Origin: Treponema sp.
Lineage (GTDB): Bacteria > Spirochaetota > Spirochaetia > Treponematales > Breznakiellaceae
Direction: 5' to 3'
DNA: 5,226 nt
Assembly: GCA_031259345.1 (NCBI GenBank)
Contig: JAIRLQ010000103.1
Coordinates: forward strand, 1-5,226
Below the pieces are notes generated by a model. That model did no database searches. It was not told the DNA's origin and saw only the letters and a list, made by a program, of their open reading frames with translations. Position numbers and translations under genes: made by a program. Of this stretch, positions 1 through 5,226 are shown one piece after another (position 1 is the stretch's first letter; each line of letters begins with the position of its first letter).

Positions 1-2499
1 GGCATGGGTTCCTGGTCGGGCTATGCTCAGGGGGAGGGCATCCCCATTCCAGGAAAGGAAGGGAATGCCCTTTTAAGTTTTATGCTTTCCCTTCGCTATG
101 ATTCCCCGGAATTCTGGTATGTAGAACTGGACAGCTTTGAGATAAGGGATATTGACGCCCCCGGTTCTTCGCTGGCCATGCTGCGCCTTTCGGGATATGC
201 CGACCAGACAGGCGGCAGCATTCCGGATATTTATTATGATGACGGCCTGGGCGCCCTCTCCGGAAGGGTTACTTTTTCCTGGGAACCGGGTTACAGAAAT
301 TTTATAGTTTCCGCAGGCATCATGGACTCGCAGGGTAAAGAACGTTATAACCTAAACGGTTCTTACGCGGATGGGCGGCTTTTGGTAAATCTTTCCGGAG
401 AGGGGATGCAGCTTGCAAGGGTTACCAGAGAGATAAAAGACGCCGCGGCGTCCGGGGCCTTTAGCCTGGACTGGAATTCGATAGAAGATTTTAAAGGTGA
501 AGCGTCTCTTAAATCACTTGCTTTTAAATTAAACGATATAAACGCAAAATTTTCCGCGGAGGCTTCCCTTGACCCCAACGGAATACTTGTAAGGGATGTA
601 AAGCTTGATTACGGCGCCCTGGAACTTAGCGCTCCGTTCCTGGAGATTGACAGGCAGAAGGGGCTGGCAAAACTCAATCTTGAAATTCACGGAGCCGCGG
701 CCGGAAGGGGCGTTGATATTTCCATGAGGGGGGACGCCGCTTTTGATCCCCTGGACACTTGGCTGGATCTGAGCAAAATTCTTGATTCTGTTTCGGGTAC
801 TGTAACTATGGATACGGCACGATATGACACCCTTGAAACCGAAGAGCCTTTCAATTTTTTATTTTCCTGTGTGGAAACAGGAGAAGGCCGGCAGTTGGCT
901 TTATCAGGTGGCCCCAGGAATATGATCCGCTTTAGGTATACCCCGGAGGGTAAGGGTGGGGATTTTTACGCGGCCTTTTCAAGCCCGTCTCCCATAAGGG
1001 GTTCTTTTATCGGTTTTATCGGCAGCGGAAACATAGACGCCCAGGTGTCGGATCTGTACGTTGACCTTGGCGCGCTGTGGCGCTTTGTTCCCCCCAACGA
1101 GCATGTAGGCTTTTCCGGGGGCATTGTTTCCGCTTCCCTGCGTATCGCGGGCCCCTTGCGGGACCCGGAGTTTTTTGGAACGGCACAAGGAACCAGCATC
1201 AAAATGCAGGTTCCCGAATATATAAGCGAAGACGTACGTCCTGAACCGGTTACCATTCTTCTGGAAGGCAGTGAAATGTCCTTTGGCCCGGCAAACGCGA
1301 CAGTGGGGAGCGGCTCCGCCATAGTGTCCGCATGGTTCCGCTTTGACAGATGGGTTCCAAATATTTTTAATATTGACATCAACGTGAGCCCCGAAGATCC
1401 CATACCCTTTGGCTTTGACATATCCGGCCTCCTTGCCCGGGGCTCTGCTTCCGGTTTTTTAAAATTATCAATGGAAGATTTGATTTTTACCGCTTCCGGA
1501 GATCTTACCGGGCATAATACCGAAATAAGCATTGACGGCGCCGAATTAGCGTCCACCGACATTAATACCTGGGATACGGATTCGAAAGTTTCCGCGATTG
1601 TGGATCTTACGATAAGAACCGGAAAGCGTGTGGAATTCTTTTGGCCCAGTTTTGAATTGCCTGTGCTCCAGGCATATACCGACCTTGGGACAAGTATACA
1701 TGTTTCAAGCGATGAAACATCCCGGCGCTTTAGCCTGGAAGGGGATGTGCGCATGAGAAGCGGCGAAATATTTTACCTTGATCGTAATTTTTACATTCGG
1801 GAAGGAACCCTTTTCTTTAACGAAACCGAGACTGAATTTGATCCTCGTATTACAGCCCGGGCGGAAATAAGGGATCAAAGCGAAGACGGGCCGGTTACCA
1901 TTTCGATGATCATAGAAAACGCGCCCCTTATGTCTTTTGTGCCCCGCTTTGAATCAAATCCGCCGCTTTCACAGTTGGAAATTTTTTCCATTTTGGGGCA
2001 AAACCCCCAGGGCGCTTCCGCGAATCCCGCAACCAGAAATATTATGATAGGCGTAGCCGCGGACGCTTTTACCCAATTTACGGTAATGCGGCGGCTCCAG
2101 CGGGAAGTACGTAATTTTTTAAATCTGGACATGTTCTCTGTGCGTACCCAGGTACTGCAAAATGTTGTTTTTCAGGCCGTCGGCTGGAATGACAGCGCTT
2201 CATCGGGCGGGACCAACGACGATAATGAACGCAGCCGTACCAGGGCAGGCAACTATTTTGATAATACCACAATATTCTTTGGCAAATACATAGGCTCGGA
2301 TATTTTTTTACAGTCCCTTTTTACTTTTCGTTATGATAAAAACAAACAGGAATTCGGCGGTATGAACCTGGAGCCCGATATAGGGCTGGAAATGAAAAAT
2401 CCGCTTTTCAATATTCAGATGAACATTGTACCCATGCATCCCGAAAACTGGTTTATTGATGATATTTCGTTTACTTTAACATGGCGCAGATCTTTTTAA
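1..2499 (+). CDS. tamB: TamB-family translocation/assembly protein (5'-truncated by window edge)
   Basis: The reading frame is already open at base 1 and ends at TAA 2497-2499, giving 832 residues. The ATG at position 4 is very unlikely to be the true start: no signal anchor follows it, and TamB proteins usually exceed 1,000 residues. Residues here are counted from that Met. About 1-470 is beta-rich repetitive sequence typical of the AsmA/TamB fold, including the 'GPLRDPEFFG' element at 383-392. About 480-831 matches the C-terminal TamB domain (DUF490, PF04357). Its diagnostic blocks are G580...RSGEIFYLDRNFYIREGTLFF (585-605), the DPRI segment just after, PPLSQLEIFSILGQNP (653-668), and GKYIGSDIFLQ (760-770). 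The family is anchored in the inner membrane, spans the periplasm as a hydrophobic beta-taco groove, and is implicated in phospholipid transport and outer-membrane protein assembly. In spirochaetes TamB partners BamA, encoded next door here. The protein ends in Phe after alternating hydrophobic residues. The family call is firm; the exact physiological substrate is inference. Confidence 0.93.
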   Translation, partial: GMGSWSGYAQGEGIPIPGKEGNALLSFMLSLRYDSPEFWYVELDSFEIRDIDAPGSSLAMLRLSGYADQTGGSIPDIYYDDGLGALSGRVTFSWEPGYRNFIVSAGIMDSQGKERYNLNGSYADGRLLVNLSGEGMQLARVTREIKDAAASGAFSLDWNSIEDFKGEASLKSLAFKLNDINAKFSAEASLDPNGILVRDVKLDYGALELSAPFLEIDRQKGLAKLNLEIHGAAAGRGVDISMRGDAAFDPLDTWLDLSKILDSVSGTVTMDTARYDTLETEEPFNFLFSCVETGEGRQLALSGGPRNMIRFRYTPEGKGGDFYAAFSSPSPIRGSFIGFIGSGNIDAQVSDLYVDLGALWRFVPPNEHVGFSGGIVSASLRIAGPLRDPEFFGTAQGTSIKMQVPEYISEDVRPEPVTILLEGSEMSFGPANATVGSGSAIVSAWFRFDRWVPNIFNIDINVSPEDPIPFGFDISGLLARGSASGFLKLSMEDLIFTASGDLTGHNTEISIDGAELASTDINTWDTDSKVSAIVDLTIRTGKRVEFFWPSFELPVLQAYTDLGTSIHVSSDETSRRFSLEGDVRMRSGEIFYLDRNFYIREGTLFFNETETEFDPRITARAEIRDQSEDGPVTISMIIENAPLMSFVPRFESNPPLSQLEIFSILGQNPQGASANPATRNIMIGVAADAFTQFTVMRRLQREVRNFLNLDMFSVRTQVLQNVVFQAVGWNDSASSGGTNDDNERSRTRAGNYFDNTTIFFGKYIGSDIFLQSLFTFRYDKNKQEFGGMNLEPDIGLEMKNPLFNIQMNIVPMHPENWFIDDISFTLTWRRSF

Positions 2500-2572
2500 G
2501 GACTAACGTGCGAAGGTACTGTACATTGATACTATTATCAAGACAACGCAGGATGGCCAAAATAGATATATT

Positions 2573-2581
2573 TGATATAAT
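2573..2581 (+). promoter_or_regulatory. Extended -10 promoter element, candidate bamA promoter
   Basis: TGATATAAT at 2573-2581 is a perfect extended -10 (TGn followed by TATAAT at 2576-2581). No convincing -35 is found 16-18 bases upstream, which extended -10 promoters can tolerate. Transcription would start near 2588 and leave a leader of about 112 bases before the bamA ATG. It lies in the AT-richer gap after tamB, where chance matches are more likely, so this is a prediction from motif alone. Confidence 0.45.
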
Positions 2582-2632
2582 TGCGTCAATCGGTAATTTA
2601 TACTTACCACAGAGGCCCTCATATTCGGCCAT

Positions 2633-2675
2633 GCGGTTAAATGTAAAACTGCCGGATACCAGTTACTTTTTTTTT
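2633..2675 (+). terminator. Weak hairpin pair followed by T9: possible attenuator or weak terminator
   Basis: AACTG at 2647-2651 can pair with CAGTT at 2660-2664 (5 bp, 8-base loop), followed two bases later by nine T (2667-2675). That is the layout of a Rho-independent terminator, though the stem is short with only two G-C pairs. The same AACTGC (2647-2652) can instead pair with GCGGTT at 2633-2638 (6 bp including one G-U, 8-base loop), so the two hairpins exclude each other. It lies between the candidate promoter and the bamA start. The stems are weak and could be chance. Confidence 0.2.
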
Positions 2676-2691
2676 CAAAATCCTGTATAGT
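2663..2691 (+). promoter_or_regulatory. Second possible promoter immediately upstream of bamA start
   Basis: TATAGT at 2686-2691 matches the -10 consensus at five of six positions. A poor -35-like TTACTT lies at 2663-2668 with a 17-base spacer that contains most of the T9 run. Initiation 7 to 9 bases downstream would fall at about 2698-2700, on or next to the bamA ATG, and would give an almost leaderless mRNA. The -35 is weak and the hexamer could be chance. Confidence 0.2.
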
Positions 2692-2699
2692 TCTTTATT

Positions 2700-5226
2700 A
2701 TGGGTATATCCACGCGCGTAGGTTTATTAACCATTCTTATAGTTCTATTGCCAATTTTTATCTTTGCCCAGGAAACGGGCGGCCCCGCTGATGATTGGTA
2801 TCAGGGGAAGCCCATCAAGAACATTGTGTTCGAGGGCCTTCGAAATGTCAGCGCCTCGGAACTTGAAGGCATCATGTCGCCTTTTTTGGGTCAGCCCTTC
2901 ACAGATGAAACATATTATGAAATCCTTGGAAGACTTTATGCCCTGGACTACTTCAGGACCATTGAGCCTACAGCCGTCAGGGCCGATATGCTGGGGAACG
3001 AAGTTATCATCCGTTTTACTGTTACGGAAATGCCGGTAATCTCCCGGATCAATTTCGAGGGGAACACGGGTCTTAGGCGTAGTGACCTTCTGGATACCGT
3101 TACCCTCAAAGTTTCCGAAGTAGCCACCCAGGTTAAACTTAGGGTTGACGAAATTGCCCTTAAAAATAAATACCTGGAATCGGGGTATCCCGATGTAAGC
3201 GTAAGCTCCGAAATGACGAGCGGGCCAAACGGTTCCATCGTTGTTACGTTTTTTATTAACGAGGGTGAAAAAATCACCATAGAAGAATTCCGCTTTGAGG
3301 GGAACACGGTTTTTTCTTCCCGTACCCTTCAAAGGCAGCTTTCCCTTAAAACCAAAGGCATTATCAACGATGGGGCTTTTCAGGAATCAAAATTAATCGC
3401 GGACCGCCAGGCCCTTACCCAGTATTACAGGGACAGGGGTTATATAGACGCGGAAGTTATAGACACTGCCCGTGAATTAAGAAAGGATGAAAAGGGCAAT
3501 AACCTTATGGCCATTACCTTCCGTATCTACGAGGGCCCTGTCTATACTTTTGGCGGAATCAGTTTTGACGGGAATAAAATCTTTACCACAGAACAGCTTG
3601 ATGCCCTTGTGTTTTCCAAGACAGGCGATGTAGTGTCGGACAGAAAAATACAGGCGGACATTCTTAGGATTTCGGATCTTTACTTTGAAAACGGATATTT
3701 TTTTAATACCATAAATCCGGAGCCCCTGCGGGATACCGAAAACGGCGTACTTTCCTACAGTATCATGATTGTAGAACGTGGCCGCGCCCATATCGAAAAT
3801 ATCATTGTACGGGGGAATGAAAAGACAAAAGACGAAGTAATACTAAGGGAAATTCCGCTGGAGCCGGGGGATGTTTTTTCCAAGACAAAGGTTATGGACG
3901 GGCTGCGGAACCTGTATAACCTTCAGTATTTCTCCCAGGTTATTCCCGATACTCCCCAGGGGAGCGCGGATTCACTTATGGATTTTATTATCAATGTAGA
4001 GGAACAGCCGACTACGGACATACAATTCGGGCTTACTTTTTCGGGGACTTCCGACCCGGACGCCTTTCCGGTATCGGGGATGATACAGTGGAATGACAGG
4101 AATTTCCGGGGTTCCGGCAACCAGATAGGCGCGGAACTTAATGCCTCGCCGGATACGCAAAGCGTTTCGCTGCAATATACCCAGCGCTGGATCTTCGGCA
4201 CCCCGCTTTCCGGAAGTTTTGATTTAACGCTCCAGCATACAAACCGCTATGCCGCAAATGACAATCAGCCGCCGTATTTTTACAATGACGATTCCGATTC
4301 GGATTACGCGTATCCCGACGGTTTTGATTCTTACGACGATTATGTTAATGCCGGGAAAGTGCCGCCGGACGAATTTCTTATGCCTTATGATCAATGGCGT
4401 CTTTCTTTGGGCATTTCTTCCGGTTACCGCTGGTCTACTTTTTTGGGCAACCTGACCCTGTCGGGAGGGATCCGCCTGGGGATAGTCAGAAGCGTCTACG
4501 ATTCGGATCTGCACCGGCCCTTTGATCCTGTTTTAAGAAGGCAGAACAATACCTGGACGCCGGCAAACTCAGTCTGGACCAGCCTTTCCTTGGATCAGCG
4601 TGATATTTATTACGATCCTTCCAGGGGCTATTATGCCACAGAGCGCTTGGGTTTGTACGGTATTCTTGCCCTGGAAGAAGAACATTATGTCAGAAGCGAT
4701 ACCAAGCTCGAATGGTTTGCCACGCTTTTTGATATTGCGGTAACAGACAACTGGCATTTTAAAATGGTTTTTGGCATACATTCGGGGCTGTCCTTTGTTT
4801 TCCGCCAACCCTTCAGGGATTATCCCGAAATAGAAGAAGCCAATCAGCTTGCGGTTGACGGCATGTTTATAGGACGGGGCTGGTCGGGCGAATACGATGT
4901 CAAAGGCAATGCCCTGTGGGAAAACTGGATGGAACTCCGTATCCCTCTTGCGCCCGGAATCCTTGCCTGGGATTTTTTCTTTGACGCCGCGGGGGTTAGG
5001 AGAACACCCTGGGCATTCTTTAATGAATTTTCCGAAAATGACGGCTCGGAGATGGGGCGCAATTCCTTCTTTATGCGTTTTAGTTTTGGCGGCGGTTTCC
5101 GCTTTACCATACCACAGTTTCCTTTCCGTTTCAGCCTTGCCAAGCGTTTTAAAATTGTGGACGGTAAAGTCGAGTGGCAGTCCGGGGCCATTGGAGGGAA
5201 CAGATCTAACCCGGCAGCAGGCGTAG
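2700..5226 (+). CDS. bamA: Outer membrane assembly factor BamA (Omp85 family; 3' end beyond window)
   Basis: This is the central insertase of the BAM complex, which folds beta-barrel proteins into the outer membrane. The frame runs from ATG 2700 to the window edge without a stop: 842 codons plus one base. The start is fixed by an in-frame TAG at 2688-2690, with no other usual start codon between, and by the signal peptide directly after it (Arg6, hydrophobic 8-22, likely cleavage after IFA, residue 23). Five POTRA domains follow, at about 38-112, 113-190, 191-280, 281-362 and 363-437. Their opening signatures are FEGL (44), FEGN (119), FEGN (199), FDGN (289) and VRGN (370), and the helix-end GY pairs are at 162, 247 and 332. 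POTRA5 has the classic GNEKTKDEVILRE (372-384). The barrel starts near 438; the periplasmic turn NDRNFRGSGN and the loop-6 motif IGRGW (724-728, equivalent to VRGF in E. coli) are present. Only the last strand or so appears missing. No Shine-Dalgarno sequence is visible. It directly follows tamB. Confidence 0.95.
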   Translation, partial: MGISTRVGLLTILIVLLPIFIFAQETGGPADDWYQGKPIKNIVFEGLRNVSASELEGIMSPFLGQPFTDETYYEILGRLYALDYFRTIEPTAVRADMLGNEVIIRFTVTEMPVISRINFEGNTGLRRSDLLDTVTLKVSEVATQVKLRVDEIALKNKYLESGYPDVSVSSEMTSGPNGSIVVTFFINEGEKITIEEFRFEGNTVFSSRTLQRQLSLKTKGIINDGAFQESKLIADRQALTQYYRDRGYIDAEVIDTARELRKDEKGNNLMAITFRIYEGPVYTFGGISFDGNKIFTTEQLDALVFSKTGDVVSDRKIQADILRISDLYFENGYFFNTINPEPLRDTENGVLSYSIMIVERGRAHIENIIVRGNEKTKDEVILREIPLEPGDVFSKTKVMDGLRNLYNLQYFSQVIPDTPQGSADSLMDFIINVEEQPTTDIQFGLTFSGTSDPDAFPVSGMIQWNDRNFRGSGNQIGAELNASPDTQSVSLQYTQRWIFGTPLSGSFDLTLQHTNRYAANDNQPPYFYNDDSDSDYAYPDGFDSYDDYVNAGKVPPDEFLMPYDQWRLSLGISSGYRWSTFLGNLTLSGGIRLGIVRSVYDSDLHRPFDPVLRRQNNTWTPANSVWTSLSLDQRDIYYDPSRGYYATERLGLYGILALEEEHYVRSDTKLEWFATLFDIAVTDNWHFKMVFGIHSGLSFVFRQPFRDYPEIEEANQLAVDGMFIGRGWSGEYDVKGNALWENWMELRIPLAPGILAWDFFFDAAGVRRTPWAFFNEFSENDGSEMGRNSFFMRFSFGGGFRFTIPQFPFRFSLAKRFKIVDGKVEWQSGAIGGNRSNPAAGV
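3057..3069 (+). repeat. 13-bp direct repeat, copy 1 (POTRA2 signature)
   Basis: GAGGGGAACACGG recurs exactly at 3297-3309, 240 bases (80 codons) downstream in the same frame. It encodes E-G-N-T (residues 120-123 of BamA), the opening beta-strand signature of POTRA2. The repeat reflects the tandem POTRA architecture rather than a mobile or regulatory element. Confidence 0.7.
3297..3309 (+). repeat. 13-bp direct repeat, copy 2 (POTRA3 signature)
   Basis: This is the second exact copy of GAGGGGAACACGG, encoding E-G-N-T (residues 200-203 of BamA) at the start of POTRA3. The identical nucleotides, and not just similar residues, could reflect shared codon preference or a trace of local gene conversion between POTRA modules. 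Confidence 0.7.

Noticed and set aside
966..1754. 262-codon antisense open frame opposite tamB
   Set aside because: It lies wholly inside well-supported tamB coding sequence. Its translation shows no domain or signal and its residues look like a reverse-strand shadow of the tamB codons.
1236..1902. 12-base repeat CCGGTTACCATT at 1236-1247 and 1891-1902
   Set aside because: Both copies encode P-V-T-I in tamB in the same frame. A short in-frame repeat with shared codon choice in a beta-rich protein is best explained by chance.
2500..2560. Intrinsic terminator directly after tamB
   Set aside because: I looked for a stem followed by T residues. Only a short GTAC-T-GTAC palindrome (2516-2524) is present, with no T run after it.
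2745..3332. 195-codon antisense open frame opposite the start of bamA
   Set aside because: It overlaps the signal peptide and POTRA1-3 of bamA, which have clear family signatures. The antisense translation is low in recognisable features, and no promoter or RBS supports it.
4897..5226. 109-codon + strand frame ending at TAG 5226
   Set aside because: It is out of frame with bamA, which continues in its own frame through the same bases with conserved barrel sequence. The TAG at the window edge is not the bamA stop.
2700..5226. Possible frameshift in bamA, because no complete ORF spans it
   Set aside because: Translating by hand from 2700 gives an uninterrupted frame to the last base with family motifs throughout. 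The gene is simply cut by the window edge.

Overview
The window holds the 3' part of one long gene and nearly all of a second, both on the + strand, separated by a 200-base gap. Together they form an outer-membrane biogenesis locus. The first (1-2499, open at the left edge) encodes the C-terminal 832 residues of a TamB-family protein. The second (2700-5226, open at the right edge) encodes BamA, with a signal peptide, five POTRA domains and almost the whole beta-barrel. BamA has no stop codon inside the window. It reads without interruption for 842 codons to the last base, so a search for complete ORFs would miss it.

The adjacent order tamB then bamA, with no tamA visible, is the arrangement known in spirochaetes (TP0325-TP0326 in Treponema pallidum, BB0794-BB0795 in Borrelia). 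The protein character also fits a treponeme, for example the 'FRFTIPQFPFRFSLAKRFK' stretch near the BamA C-terminus. The base composition looks roughly balanced, with many CGG, GGC and GCC codons. That is unlike Borrelia and closer to the moderate-GC treponemes such as those of termite guts. This assignment is inference; no marker gene is present.

Layout: 1-2499 tamB C-terminal part; 2500-2699 visibly AT-richer gap; 2700-5226 bamA. The gap contains a perfect extended -10 element (2573-2581), a small pair of alternative hairpins followed by a run of nine T (2633-2675), and a second -10-like hexamer just before the bamA start. No Shine-Dalgarno sequence is visible before bamA. A strong intrinsic terminator is not visible after tamB, so read-through from tamB into bamA is possible along with a local promoter.

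Functionally, BamA is the Omp85 insertase that folds beta-barrel proteins into the outer membrane. TamB is an inner-membrane-anchored periplasm-spanning protein with a lipid-conducting groove. In spirochaetes lacking TamA it is thought to work with BamA. I see no mobile element, RNA gene, CRISPR array or clearly new system. The items most worth a second look are the unusual bamA translation start and leader, and lineage-specific features of the barrel loops.
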